Shown piece by piece: positions 26,264 to 37,654 of a stretch of DNA of 64,000 nucleotides (the stretch's first letter is position 1; the number at the start of each line of letters is the position of its first letter). The DNA lies in NCBI GenBank assembly GCA_009599575.1, contig VWND01000016.1, positions 372,001 to 436,000 on the forward strand, written 5' to 3'. Origin of the DNA: Blumeriella jaapii (taxonomy: Eukaryota > Ascomycota > Leotiomycetes > Helotiales > Drepanopezizaceae). The notes beneath the pieces were generated by a model that was given only the letters and a program-made list of their open reading frames with translations, had not been told where the DNA came from and made no database searches. The translations under genes and the position numbers were made by a program.

Positions 26264-27122
26264 CGTCTCAGATGGTATCACGAATTGCCGGTACAAACCG
26301 CGTTTGCTCCCTTCTCCTGGGGTCATGCTCGTGAAGCCGCTGGGTCCGTCGAGAAAGATGAGCCTGGAAAAGCATGATGTAAATTAGGTAGCGATAGCGC
26401 TGGTATTTTGCCAGATCCCGGCTCTCGGGCGAAAGATAATCATTGACTCCCCAAAGCGCTTCCGTTTGGCTTCAAAGTCCTTTACTCAACTCGAGAATGA
26501 CGTTAAGCACAAATGTTGAACTTTGAACTTACTTTCATTTCGGTTCAAAGTCATTTACTCGATTTCAAAAATTATCAAAGTATATTATATATCGCCCAAC
26601 ACGCTTCACCCAGTCGCTTGCTCAATTCGCAGTTACCGATTGTGCATATACCAATTAACGTTCTAAACAGACGTACTCCTGCCGAGATACAAGAGTTCAG
26701 GAACGGCCTCAAGATCGTAAGAAGATTTGGACGCTCATTTACGAAACTCAACAGAGAATGAACGACGAGCGTATACAATCGCGTTCGATGCGGAAATGGT
26801 ACTGCCTTTTTGACCAAAAGTGAGCTCGCAACGCATATCCAAAACCTTCATGGATTACTTCTTACCGCCGCCGAGCAACAAAATGGCAATCATTACGTTG
26901 TTTGGTCTACTGGGAACCTCTCAGCAGTTCTTATCAGCACAAAGCTCAGGTAAAGACTGCACCTGGAGCATGAGAGCACCGTTTGTCTTGTTTCTGACGT
27001 ACGGTAACCGTCTGCGGCGTGTATTATACGCGGGATCGATCGAGATGTCATTTTGTTCGTTAAAAATTTGTCTACCCATCCAAACAATATCTATTACTAC
27101 AAGAGAAATGCTGAGAAGCATC
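26264..27122. other. Intergenic region between convergent genes
   Basis: No gene is recognised. A short direct repeat, TTCAAAGTCNTTTACTC, occurs near 26470 and 26545. A 138-codon frame at 26820-27236 runs into the antisense of the next gene and has no family features. Confidence 0.45.
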
Positions 27123-28991
27123 TCATTTGTCTTTCGGATCCTTTGTCACAAGTTTCCCTCTCGCATCGTCGTCGCTCTCATCTTCCGACCACCGATCCCC
27201 ATCCTCGCCAACAGCAAATATCGTCTCACCATCTAGACTTTCTCTAGGCAATGGTTTTGCTGTGTTAGTAGATGGCGGATCGTACCGAGGACCTTCTTGT
27301 CCCGGTTGTGTTCTGTCTCCTCGGTGTGCACCACCGTTTTCCACGTCATCGTCATCTTCTGCTCCAAAATCTGCAATTTCAAAGCCTTCGTCGTCTTGTG
27401 CTAGCTCGTCACTCATTGCGAACCTCTTATTATTTGCCGTTGGTCTCCAAAGGTATGCGATGAAAATGACGTCGCCCAGGTAAACGAGGTTAAGCCATCC
27501 GTCAAGGATGAACCAACGAGTCTGCCAATGATAGGGTACGAAGTCTGGGTCTCCTGCTGAGGCGAACGTGAAAGAATTGAAGAAAAAGAAACCGAAGATG
27601 ACGATGATAGAGCCAAGAATCGCCCACCAAAGTTTCCGGTACATCGCGAATTTTTGGGTTTGTTTTCGCTCCATGAGATCTTTCATGGTCATATTGAGAG
27701 AGTTGAGAGTCCAGACATAAAAAGCCGTGAGTGTACCTGCCAAGGGCAAGATTACAAACAGCACAAGAGGTCCTGTGACTTGTAAGCTTGTATTCCAGGA
27801 GAGAAAGTCAGAGTGACTTACCAGCAGTCTCAGGGGTGACAGTCAAACTGGCAATTGAGTAGATCAGGCCAAACACGAAGTGAGCGCCTGCGAGGTAGCG
27901 AACATGTGTCATAGTCTTGCCAAGACTGTGCTTGACAACGCCATATCCCATGCATACGATAAGCAGGAGGAAGAAGGAAAACGAGTTTCGTGCGGCATTC
28001 AATATTGCTACTACGATCATCAAAACCTTTGAGCCAACATTCGAACCATGGCGATTCATATAATCTTATAAGGTCAGTGGTGTTGGAGTAAATATTCGCA
28101 AGTCGACTTACCGTAGAACAACCAGGTCATCAGCATCTCAACAATCAAAAACATGATAATTGCGGTAATGTAATTCTGTACAGGCACTTCCAAGATTGTA
28201 AGCAAACTGAAGGGGTCACGGGCAGTGGTTTCTTACATATGTCATGTCTATGTTGCGCGTATAAGAAACCCCAAAAGCTGTTTCGTATCAGCAAACGGAG
28301 CCTACCCTTGGAAACAAGGCCTGGCAACTCACACTCCAATGACTGCGTAGACTAGCGTGATGCCGCCATAGAACGGGAGCTTCGCAATCTGAGCGGCTGG
28401 GAGCTCCCCGTAGGCATTTCGGAATTCCACTGTAGCTTTGTATTGCACATCTGATGCCGAAAAGGCAGAAGTTCCAACACAGTAGTACCCAGTCTTCTTG
28501 ACAGCATAGTTGATCGGAAGTCCCGGGTCTTTCAAATGTATCGCCTTAGTGTAAATTGGGCTCTTCGAGATCTCAGTCGCGTTGGGGGCCAAGATAAATT
28601 CTCCAGTCTGGTTGTTGTTGCAGAACTTATTCTCGATTGACTCCGTGTCGCATATGTACTCCTTCTTTGTATGGGGGTCAGTATTGATCCGTTGCATGGG
28701 AAATAGGCTCTCAATTACCGTCATAGATTCTGCGGTTGGGAGAACCCCTATCAAGTCATAATCCTTCCACTCGAATATGACCATACTCGTGATTGGATCC
28801 GAATCATCCCCTGATGTATCGGGTACGAACTTGATGAGTATATGTGGTTCGACAGCTCCTCCCCAGGCAGTCCGACTGTACATTCCTGCGCAAAGCTGCC
28901 TGTTATCATTCTGCTGATCCATTGTCAATTCCAGAGCTCCAGCCGTCATGGCAGACAGCCCGAGCAGAGGAAGGACGCTGAGGCTCCTCAT
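27123..28991 (-). CDS. Ptm1/GPR107-like Golgi protein (lung seven-transmembrane receptor family)
   Basis: Five exons (28333-28991, 28237-28277, 28112-28186, 27822-28064, 27123-27772) give 555 residues. A signal peptide (MRSLSVLPLLGLSAMTAGAL) leads into a lumenal domain of about 180 residues with Cys pairs and Asn-glycosylation sequons (NNNQTGE, PNATE). Seven hydrophobic helices follow from about residue 205. Family marks include KLPFYGGITLVYAVIGVFWG, DILPVQNYITAIIMFLIVEM, FWGFLYAQHRHDI and WWAILGSIIVIFGFFFF. The cytosolic tail is acidic. The family resides in the Golgi/endosomal system and is implicated in membrane trafficking. One exon is only 41 bases long. The intron before DILPVQNY must use a CTTGGAAG acceptor, because the nearer CAG would create a stop. 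It is divergent from the Ctu2 gene across 339 bases. Confidence 0.93.
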
Positions 28992-29330
28992 GGTTGCTGC
29001 AGCCTCGAGGCTGATGCTTCAGGGATAGGTGATTTTTAGTGCTTGTAGGCTCAATTCGAGGTGGGGAGTTTGCTGCAGATGATTCTAGCAATTCAAAGAG
29101 TTCCGCGAAGATCGAAATGTGACAAAGGACGAACTGTCAAAGGACATGGATGGTGTTGATGGCCGAGAAAGTGTGTTGCAACAGGCAACGTAACGAAGAC
29201 CACACTACGAAGGCGCTTGGACCTGACCCACTCAAAATGTTCGCGACAGCCTCGTGGATTTATTTGCCTTCCTCCGAAAGCATACGTGCAGCCGCGTCAT
29301 ATTCTCAACCACCAAAATCGCATCGATACT
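28992..29330. promoter_or_regulatory. Divergent promoter shared by the Ptm1-like and Ctu2 genes
   Basis: Only 339 bases separate the two start codons, so both promoters must lie here. I see no TATA box and no repeats. The sequence is of average composition. Confidence 0.6.
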
Positions 29331-30525
29331 ATGGCTCTTGATAGCAGTACAATCGTTACAGATGGCGCGACTGGTCCTCTGTGTAAGCGATGCAATGAGG
29401 AACCGGGCTTGCAGCAAATTCGATCTGAGATAGTGTGCAGGTACGGTTGATATGAATTTGTAGGGACACTCGCACTAATCGACCTCTAGCAAATGTTTCA
29501 CTCAGTATGTGGCGACGAAGACCATCAAGCGCATGGAAACATACAAGATGCGAGGCTCGACGAAAGCCCCGAAAAAGTTATTGTTTCCTCTGTCCTTCGG
29601 ACCGTCATCTGCCTCGTTACTGCATATTCTGGACCAGCATCTCCAAGGACAATACGACCGCATGAACCGAGCTTCCTATGAGTTACATGTGGTACACATC
29701 GATATATTCGTGGATGATGCGGATCGAAAGGATTCCGCTGCGCTCTTGGAGGAATACAAGACTCGTTTTCCTAGACATGCCTATTCTTCTTTTGGACTCG
29801 AGGATGCTCTTCTATTGGACAACATAGACTGGAAAGCGCTGGGATTGACTGATCCTAGCGATGATTTTGTCCATATTCCGGGAACGCAGAAATTGCAAGC
29901 GCTCATTGGCTCCATGCCTTCAGCAACTTCACGGCAAGATGTTGCTACCACCCTGCTCACTCAACTCCTAGTGGATGTTGCCAAGAGAAACGACTGTGAA
30001 AGCATTTTGTTCGGAGACTCTACGACGAGACTTGCCGAGAAGACTCTCGCCGAGACTGCCAAAGGCCGTGGCTTCTCTCTGCCCTGGCAAGTTTCTGATG
30101 GGATGTCTTCTCATGGAGTTGCCTTTAACTACCCCATCCGAGATCTACTCAAGAAAGAACTCGTGACCTTCACTTCGCTAACCTCACCTCCTCTCACGGA
30201 CATGATCGTTTACCAGAACGCAGCATCTCATGTATCTGCTTCCTCAAAGTTGACTACGATCGACGATCTCATGATCCAATATTTCGAGTCTGTCGAACAG
30301 AACTACCCAAGTATTGTCGCAAACGTTGTCAGGACGTCGAGCAAGCTGAAACCTATGAGTGGCGATGCAGCAGCTGGCTGTGGTCTTTGCGGACTCCCGG
30401 TGTCTGAGGGCACTGATGGAATCTTTGGCTGGGGCGGAGATCAGAATTCTGATCCAAGGCCAGTCAGGGAGAGTAGTGAAGAGCGAGTTCTATGCTACGG
30501 GTGCTCTAGATCTATCAATGGCTGA
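29331..30525 (+). CDS. ncs2: Cytoplasmic tRNA 2-thiolation protein 2
   Basis: Two exons, 29331-29440 and 29490-30525, separated by a 49-base intron with an ACTAATC branch site, give 381 residues. The N-terminus carries paired Cys motifs, CKRC at 18-21 and CSKC across the splice. The C-terminus repeats the theme with CGLCGLPVSE and CYGCSRSI. The middle is a PP-loop-like nucleotide-binding fold: LLFPLSFGPSSASLLHIL replaces the active SGGxDS of Ctu1, as expected for the non-catalytic partner. VVHIDIF, ILFGDSTTRLAEKTLAETAKGRG and FNYPIRDLLKKEL are typical of the family. With Ncs6/Ctu1 it thiolates U34 of tRNA Lys, Glu and Gln in the cytosol, using sulfur from Urm1. The start MALDSSTIVTDG is chosen because it brings in the first zinc motif. 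Confidence 0.93.
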
Positions 30526-30817
30526 TATTTCAGCAACTTTCTCTTTTTTCTCTTTCATTCGGATTCGCAATCTTCCCGGACAATTGAAAGTCGAGGGTCG
30601 AATCCAACATCTCGATCCACCGCGAGTCAAACTCGACGGATCGAACCTCCCGAGACCGCAAGGAAGTTTTGTTGCACATCAGGTCCAATGAAAGCGTTCT
30701 GGACTTTCAGAGGTCCAACTTGCCTTTCTACTCTTTCGACCCCGACGCCCTTATATCCCTCCCAGGTCTGGAAAAGTGCATAGTGCAAACAATTTTTCCT
30801 AATGGCCATAGGAACTA

Positions 30818-31903
30818 TCAGACATTCTTCTTCTCGTCAAACGAAGGGAGAATTTTGTTCTCGAATTTCCGCATCAATATGTTGGTCTGCTCGGCCAAAC
30901 TAAGGGTCAGGATGGTGTGTGGAAGAATTCTTGCCAGATGGGGCAGAAATCCTTTATAAATAGCCAAGATGCCTTCGGTCTTGATCGTCTTCGCTAGACA
31001 ATCGAACACCCCTTGGTAGAGGTCTCCATTCTGATTGTACATGCGAGACATGATGGTGTCTTGGCTTAATGTCAGCTTACGCGCGTCCATGAATTTGCGT
31101 GGCAGCTTACCGGGAGGATGCATGACGCAGCATACAACGAAGCCACTCGCAGTACTACTTGCCAAATGTAAAGCAGGCCCATCCTGCATCCCCAAGTGCT
31201 TTTGGAGTCTCCTTTTTGCAAAGAAATATGTTGGCAGCTGTACCGAACTGCCAAAACCCGTCCTCACCATAGCAGCCCCGACTCCTCTGTAGAGCCCGTT
31301 GAAACCCTCCGCTGTATATATCCGCTTCATCCCATCAACAGCGTTCTTGTAGTTGTGCTGTGTGCCCACCGGCGCAAAGGGCGAGAAGCTCTGTAACCTC
31401 GTCTTCACCAAGAAGAACGGACTTCCAGCAGCAGCACCCAGGATTCCAGACGAGGCTCCCGAGAATATATTGATACCCAAATTTTGCGTCTTCGAGTCCG
31501 TGTATATAGCTGAGGTAATGGTTTCTCGTATCGGCTCGTAGAAGCCCAATCTGCAGCCATTGAGAACCATCTGATAGATGTACGCCGCTCCTATTCCGCG
31601 GTAGATGCCCCGAACCCCCTCGTTGCGAACAATGACCGAGACCCCGTGGAGTGGCCCCTTGTACATGCGCGGTTGCAACCCTTTTTCCTGGAGCTCGCCC
31701 TGCAACTGCATGCTTTGTGCCCATGGTTAGCGTTGTAGTGAGAGCGTGAGGGTACGAGGCTCACCGAATCTTGACCGTCTCGAACGGATGTGTCGCTGTA
31801 ACGGCACCGCATGCGGCAATGCCGCCAGCAACGAAAGCGCTGTTACCATTAGCCGTCAACCACCCACCTGCAGCTTCAGGACGTACCCTAGAGTCGTAGA
31901 CAT
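30818..31903 (-). CDS. oac1: Mitochondrial carrier, oxaloacetate/sulfate type (Oac1-like)
   Basis: Four exons (31887-31903, 31765-31839, 31111-31712, 30818-31059) give 311 residues. The protein starts MSTTLGAFVAGGIAACGAVT. Three repeats of about 100 residues each carry the carrier signature P-x-[DE]-x-x-[KR]: HPFETVKIR (first), SPFFLVKTRLQ (second, with F in place of the acidic residue) and HPPDTIMSRM (third). The GIYRGIGAAYIYQMVLNGCRLGFYE block and the second-repeat FFLVKTRLQ resemble yeast Oac1, an inner-membrane importer of oxaloacetate, sulfate and thiosulfate, more than other carriers. The substrate remains inferred. The intron between exons 1 and 2 is only 47 bases. The gene is divergent from Swd2. 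Confidence 0.88.
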
Positions 31904-32424
31904 GTCGGCGCTTCCCTTATGACTTCAGAGAGGTCGTTGTGCTGGGTGTAACTGCCACACTAGCAGCTTGAGCTACCACCTCTTTGATGTACAGTAAGAA
32001 AAAACGGGAAGCGCCCTAATTGACAGAGATCTGGCAACTCAGTACAGTGTTCTGACTGTATGACTAGCGTGAGGTACAGGGAGTATCAATTCCTTGTAAC
32101 GACAGTCTTTTGAGTTGCGTAGAAGTATAAATTGCGCCAGACTTTTTTGATCTGGTGCTGGCAGCGGACAAGGTCCTCTACCCGAGAACGGAACACTCCC
32201 CTTTCAGCCAATCAGAGAAGCGGAAAGGAAACACCACCCACGTGACACCCGAGTACACCAAGATCTCGCTTTGAAGCGACTTCACCCTGGCCCAAGTCTT
32301 GACAATATCTCACCCGGTTGTTTCGAAACATAAACGAGTACAGAATGCTCCTCAGGCCTTGAGTTTGTTTGGTGTCAGCTTTCCAAGTACGACCTCCAAG
32401 TCCAATTTAGCTCGAGGTGCAAGC
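31904..32424. promoter_or_regulatory. Divergent promoter of the carrier and Swd2 genes
   Basis: The 521 bases between the two starts contain CCACGTGACACC (32238-32249), whose CACGTG core is an E-box of the bHLH (Cbf1/Pho4-like) class, and CCAATCAGAG (32207-32216), a CCAAT-box for the Hap complex. Neither factor is shown to act here. An in-frame upstream ATG at 32299 could extend Swd2 by 42 residues, but that extension has no family support. Confidence 0.5.
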
Positions 32425-33699
32425 ATGTCGACAACACCCATTGCAATCGACTCCCCTATTGGGAATGGCCTCACGGGGAAGGTTAATGGAGTCCAACCAA
32501 CCGCGATACTCTCGGAAGTGATATCTTTGTATCGTCCGACCAAGGTAAGCTACATAAATCAGACCCATGTATACACTTATATATGATATATAGATATGTC
32601 TTCGAAACATGGACTGACACCGCACAGCACTTTCGCCGAGAGAAAATTCCAGGTCAGCCAACGACCATAGTCTCTCTCGACTTCGACGATGAAGGTACCC
32701 AACTGCTCACATCGGAGAGTGACCACACCATGCAAATATACAATATCAAAGAAGGAAAACACCACAAGCCTCTCCTCAGTCACAAGTATGGTGTCAACCA
32801 CGCCATGTTCGGCCATGCCGCCGGCTGCATCATTCACGCCAGCACCAAGTTGAACCGTACGTCTGCCAACCGCTCCCTCTCCACCAGACCACGCTCACTC
32901 TAGTTCAGATACCATCCGCTACCTCTCTACCCACGACAACTCCTACCTCCGCTACTTCGAAGGCCACGACGACACCGTCACGTGTCTCTCTCTGCACCCT
33001 GGCCAGGACAACTTTCTCTCCTGCAGCGAAGATCACACGCTCCGCATTTGGGACGCGGCAACCAAGAACCACTGCGGCAAGCTCTTACTCAACGGCGCCT
33101 ACCTGGCCGCCTGGGACCCATCTGGAAACGTCTTCGCGGTCGCCTCCCCAACCACCTCGTCCATCCTCCTCTACGATTTTAGAAACTACGACAAAGCGCC
33201 CTTCTCTACCTTCGATATGCTCCCTTACGCCAACTCGGAAACGCCACAGTCGAACAGCAAGGGTTGGAGCAAGCTCGAGTTCTCGAACGATGGCAAACAC
33301 CTGCTGCTCGGGACCAGCGGACAGGGCCACTTCCTGCTCGATGCTTTCGACGGGCACTTGAAAGCCTCTCTACGCCGGGAGCGGGGAAGCGTGAGACGTC
33401 TCTGTGGCGGTGACCACAATCCCGAAGGCGTCCATCCGCATTCGAGCGAGTACCTGTACCCCACGACGGGCGACTGCTGCTTCACGCCAGACGGCAGGTA
33501 CGTTATCAGTGGGTCACGAGGCCAGAATGTTCTGGTGTGGGACACGCTGGCTGCGGCGCCGGACAGCTTCCTAGCCCCGGTCCACGAGCTGGAGTACAAC
33601 GGCGACTCCGCGGTCATTGCATTCAATCCACGCTACAACTTCTTTGCTACGGCTGACCGGGAGGTTGTGTTCTGGGTTCCTGATCAGAGCTTGGCGTAG
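32425..33699 (+). CDS. swd2: WD40 protein Swd2 (COMPASS and cleavage/polyadenylation factor subunit)
   Basis: Three exons (32425-32544, 32628-32856, 32909-33699) give 379 residues. After a Ser/Pro-rich leader the family block AILSEVISLYRPTKHFRREK spans intron 1. WD repeats follow: VSLDFDDEGTQLLTSESDHT, YLRYFEGHDDTVTCLSLHPG with FLSCSEDHTLRIWD, KLEFSNDGKHLLLGTSGQGH, and CCFTPDGRYVISGSRGQNVL. The HTIRYLSTHDNSYLRYFEGH segment is diagnostic. Swd2 belongs to the Set1/COMPASS histone H3K4 methyltransferase and, in yeast, to the polyadenylation factor CPF in the nucleus. Splicing of exon 2 to exon 3 uses the TTCAG acceptor at 32904-32908, which restores NHTIRYL. An acceptor five bases earlier would break the frame. 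Confidence 0.93.
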
Positions 33700-34345
33700 C
33701 GGGGTTGGTAGGGGGGAGAGGTCATCGATTGTTGGGGGGGGGGGGGGGGGGAATTTTCGGTGCGTTTGCGAATTGGTGATGAAGTAGTAGAAGGATACCC
33801 AGAACAGTGGATTGTAAGAATCAGGGCGTTTGGGGAGTTTGGTAGCAGATGACCGAGGTAGTGATCTGAACGAACGAACGGTCAACATGAATCCGCGTTC
33901 GCGTTCTTGAATTTGGAAATGACCATCAAGAACGTGTCCCAAGGAGCGATGATCAAAGTCAGCTTTTCGAATCAGCTTTTCTGCTTATGTAAGGGTCCGA
34001 CCCGGGCGATCCAATACTGTGCTGCTGTACAACCCGTGAATTCGAATAGCGCCCACAACGGTAAATTTACAACAGAGGTCAACTTTGAACGGGGCAGCAT
34101 CATAACTCGCGAAATTTACCGAGGGGAGTCTCTGTGAAGCTGGCTAGGTAGTGAAGTTGCGTATAATGGTAGAAGCCAATAAAGTAGAAGATTGAAAGAG
34201 GGTGCTGTCGGTTCCTTGTGAGCTGCCGAAGACAGCTGGACCGTACTTCGACTTCATCTGCCACCTATTCTCATTCCTACCTAGCCAACACTCTACTCTA
34301 TCCAAGATCGGACGCAATGTCTGTACTCGAGGGAGGTAACTCAAT
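33700..34345. other. Intergenic region between convergent genes, with an 18-base G-run
   Basis: A run of about 18 G (33734-33751) lies 35 bases after the Swd2 stop and could reflect a slippage-prone site or a G-quadruplex seed in the 3' UTR. No gene is recognised in the rest. Confidence 0.55.
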
Positions 34346-35927
34346 TCAACTCTCAGCTACCACGTCCTTTCTAACCACTTCTTTCTCAACGCAGCCTTCC
34401 TTCTCCGTGTATCCTCTCCGCTTCTTCTCCTTTCCCACGAGCGAGCGGCACGACGGCGACAGCCATATGTCTGGGCCAACGCTGTTCTCGTCGTTACTCT
34501 GCTCAACCGCATGGTCGAACAATTTAGCCACACTCGCGTTGCTGCTAAGCGTAGTCATGCCATTCGCCCAGCCGTATAAGAAAACAGATTGGTTGATCGG
34601 CGTCAGCTTTTCAGCGACTTTCTCGGCGAAGGGGGGAAGTTTAGACATGATGGCTGCCATGTCAGTGTCGGCAATCTTGATTGGCAGCGACCATTCAGGT
34701 GGCACGGGGTAATCGGTCAAGGCCTGGAAACGCTGGATGATTTGGTCCTGGGGTAGGCCCGAGTTCTCATCGAGGCCCAGCAGAAGAGAAGCTCGTTTCC
34801 GCTCGTCTTCAGTGCCTATAGTTTTGATAATCTCCCTCATCCGGTCTGCTGATTCCCTCGTGGTCACAAGCTTCCTGCTACTGCATGCCGGCCACAGGCT
34901 GGATGGGAGTAGCAGGTCCTCGGCCTCTAGTTCGATCTGTTTAGCTATTGCACAATTGTGCCAATGCGCATGTTCGACTCTTCCGTGAGATAGATCGCTT
35001 GCAAATGCAAGTAGAGAGGTGCAGTCTATGTTAAGGGTTTCAGAGAAAGAGTTTGATCTATCAGCCGCCATTTGCCGGATAGCATCAGCAGGTGACAGAA
35101 GACTTGTAGGCACTTCTTTCGATGTGAGTACAATAACACCCATGTTCCGAACTTTCTGGAGAATCGCCGCTACCTCCTTGTGCTCCGGGACAGCATTGAT
35201 CCGGGGCAAGATGAGTGTGATTTTGGGATGGCGACAATGGACGACGGTCATTCGAGACGCTTTAACAAGAGCTTCGACTTGCCTCAGGAGTCCTTCCGGC
35301 TTGTCGTCCTCCTGATCTGCAAAATCGTCCTCGCTTTCACCGCTGGAGTCGACCCAGCCCGCTTTCGCCAAGTCCCATATGATTTTTTGTTCCGTCACCG
35401 AAGATACCATGATCCAACTTAGGCCGTCCTCTGATACGATATCAGACTTAGCATGTAACTTGAAGAACTTCTTTTCCAACCCAATAACGCTCCTGCAAGT
35501 CTTCGCTATCGACCACACCAGAGAGTAGAAGGATAGATTGGAGGATCTCAGTCCGTGGGCCGTCTTGGGAAGCGCTGGGTCTGATTTCACGAGCTTGAAG
35601 AACTTATTAGCACCCTGTAGAAGTATGTGGGGGCCATTGATGCATTACCTTGTCTAATATTCGCATCTCGGACTCAACGCCGCCCTTGAAATACTTTACT
35701 TCGACTCGAGCTTCCTTCTTTAACTCCTTCAGATGCGCCCGGAACAGTTGGAGCTCCTCGAGAAGAGCCCGACAGCGCCCATGCATCTCCTCAGCAAGCT
35801 TTCTTGTCTCACTTGCAGCGTCGAGAGCATTTGGGGCTAAGTTCTCCTGGATTTCATCTCCAGGCTGAGGCACATCAGCCTCGTCAAACTGTGGGTGGCT
35901 ATTCGGCATCACGATCGCGGGGTTCAT
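34346..35927 (-). CDS. DUF1308 (UPF0415/C7orf25-like) protein
   Basis: Two exons, 35649-35927 and 34346-35593, give 508 residues. The N-terminal part is helical and charged (SETRKLAEEMHGRCRALLEE; FRAHLKELKKEARVEVKYFK). The DUF1308 region follows: GLRSSNLSFYSLVWSIAKTC, LSWIMVSSVTEQKIIWDLAK (about 150), INIDCTSLLAFASDLSHG-type blocks near 290 and a long C-terminal domain with AEKVAEKLTPINQSVFLYGW. Function is unknown; a nuclease-like PIN fold has been suggested for relatives, and Asp/Glu in the IDCTSLLAF block would fit that. The intron was set to 55 bases (35594-35648) because this places a GTGCTAATAAG branch site before the TTCAAG acceptor. A nearer AG would give an implausible 34-base intron. 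Confidence 0.85.
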
Positions 35928-36504
35928 GGCGGATTCTGAGAAACGATAAGTTTGATCGTTTGTGTGTCGAATGCTTCAGCAGCACCTGTTTAAAAAAACA
36001 CAAAGGTTTGTAGGTGTTTCGAATTTTCGAGCTTCAAGGCCTCTCTGTCCAAGTCATAGCTCGTTCGTGTCGGCTACATTGATATTAATATGCTCGATGC
36101 AACTACAAGCATAAATGCTTCTCAGGTCAGTAACTTTACAGAGACTTCGAGTGCATTTCTCAAGACTGTAGACTTACTAAGACTTGGAATCCGGAGCATT
36201 GTATTTCAGATGCATGAATTCAACAATCATCCTAGGGAAGTCATTGAAGTCTATGTATGCAGCCTTCAGTCCTCGCGCCACGTCAAGCCCAGGCGCCTCA
36301 GCCTTACTGTACTGTACCGTAACTTATTTTCCCCACCAACCCACTTCGAACTTCGAACAGCCTGCTTTCTCTTCGACGCTCAATCTCGTGCTCCAGTTTC
36401 TCTACGACAACAACGACAACAACCACGACAGCCTCATTTCGAGCTACCAATTCTCTCTACCTCGCTGTCAACATTCGCCGCACCCCAGCACCACAGTTTT
36501 CAGA
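35928..36504. promoter_or_regulatory. Divergent promoter region of the DUF1308 and Srp9/21 genes
   Basis: A TTACTGTACTGTACCGTAAC palindrome lies at 36304-36323, about 180 bases upstream of the Srp9/21 start. Just before it, CGAACTTCGAAC is a short repeat (36348-36359). No TATA box is clear. Confidence 0.5.
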
Positions 36505-37089
36505 ATGCCGGTGCTACATACAGCTCAGGCATGGCTCACCGAAAGCACACTTCTTCTTGAAGCTCGGCCCTCAACTGTACATTCTCTTTTTCTTTTCTCC
36601 CTTACATCTCAGAAAATTCCTGTTCCCGCACGTGTGTAGTCCCTGACACCTCTTCGACACTTCACTAACGACCCTCCCCCCTTTGCAAAGACGCGCATAA
36701 CATCCAAATACACCATCTCCCCCCTCCCGGGCGCCCAGCACAGCAAGACCAAGACCAAGTCTAAGACCCGCCGGCTCGCCGATCCCGCCGCACCGCGCGC
36801 CACCCTGATGCTCAAGACCTTCGACCCGGCCAGCGGCACGACGCTGAAGTACCAGACGGACAAGGCGGCCGAGGTGTCGCGGCTGATACAGATCCTGGGT
36901 CGGCTGGCGCGGCCAATGGCCGGGTTGGAGATAGAAGACGAGGTCAAGGAGGAGGTCAAGGCCGAGGGGGAGGAGAAGGACGGCCTACCCGTGGCGGTGG
37001 AGGGGAAGGGGCCGAGTGAGAAGACGGGTGGGCAGGGTGGGCAGCAGCAGGCTGGGAAGGGGAAGGGAAAGAAGAAGGGGAAGAAGTAG
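36505..37089 (+). CDS. srp21: Signal recognition particle subunit SRP9/SRP21
   Basis: Two exons, 36505-36576 and 36691-37089, give 156 residues. Exon 1 encodes MPVLHTAQAWLTESTLLLEA, the first helix of the SRP9 fold. Exon 2 supplies TRITSKYTISPL, a basic loop (SKTKTKSKTRR) and the strand pair LMLKTFDPASGTTLKYQTDK with AAEVSRLIQILGRLARPMAG, which matches fungal SRP9-21. The tail is Glu/Lys-rich and ends KGKGKKKGKK, a lysine-rich end also known from yeast Srp21. The protein binds the Alu domain of SRP RNA with SRP14 and contributes to elongation arrest at the ribosome. The first exon is short (24 codons), and its Thr24-Thr25 junction keeps the frame. The family is usually 100-170 residues. Confidence 0.9.
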
Positions 37090-37654
37090 GGCGTTGGAGG
37101 CTGAATGTGACGACGCGATTCGGGAAGCTGTTCGGACCAATGATAAAGTGGACGATATTGCTGAGGAATCTTACTGGATGTGAAGTGGTGTAGGGCATCA
37201 AGTCTGGCAGACATGGGAGGCATCTTAGGCAACCTAATGAGCCTCTGGGGAATAGCAATGCACAAAAAGGCGTTATGGTGGTGGAACATCGTACACTTTG
37301 CATTAGATATGAGACCTTGGTGTCTCCCAAAAGCAGAATATTAAAAGTCCAAGGGAAATTTTGGCTTCTATTACTGCTACACATTCGACCTTCGCTAACG
37401 TCCTACCCAACCATCCTTCCATTCCCATCGTCTCCTCATACGGCCGTAGCCATCCAGACTCCCAGAACGCCAGTTAGCAAAGTGTGTATTTCCAGGATAG
37501 AACCAAAAAGAAGAGTTCAACACGTTTGCACCGGGCGACCTCGCCATCTATGCAGAAACCCGCGAGAAGAAAGGACAAGATACACAGCGCAGACATGTAC
37601 AGTGAATTACAAGCAACGCCCGATGACCCCAGCATTACAGACGAAAGTAGACAT
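37090..37654. other. Intergenic region between convergent genes
   Basis: This holds the 3' ends of Srp9/21 and the ribonucleotide reductase gene. Frames on both strands here are antisense or chance. No terminator or repeat stands out. Confidence 0.5.

Noticed and set aside
35615..35648. A 34-base intron in the DUF1308 gene
   Set aside because: Too short for fungal splicing; the 55-base alternative keeps the frame and has a proper branch site.
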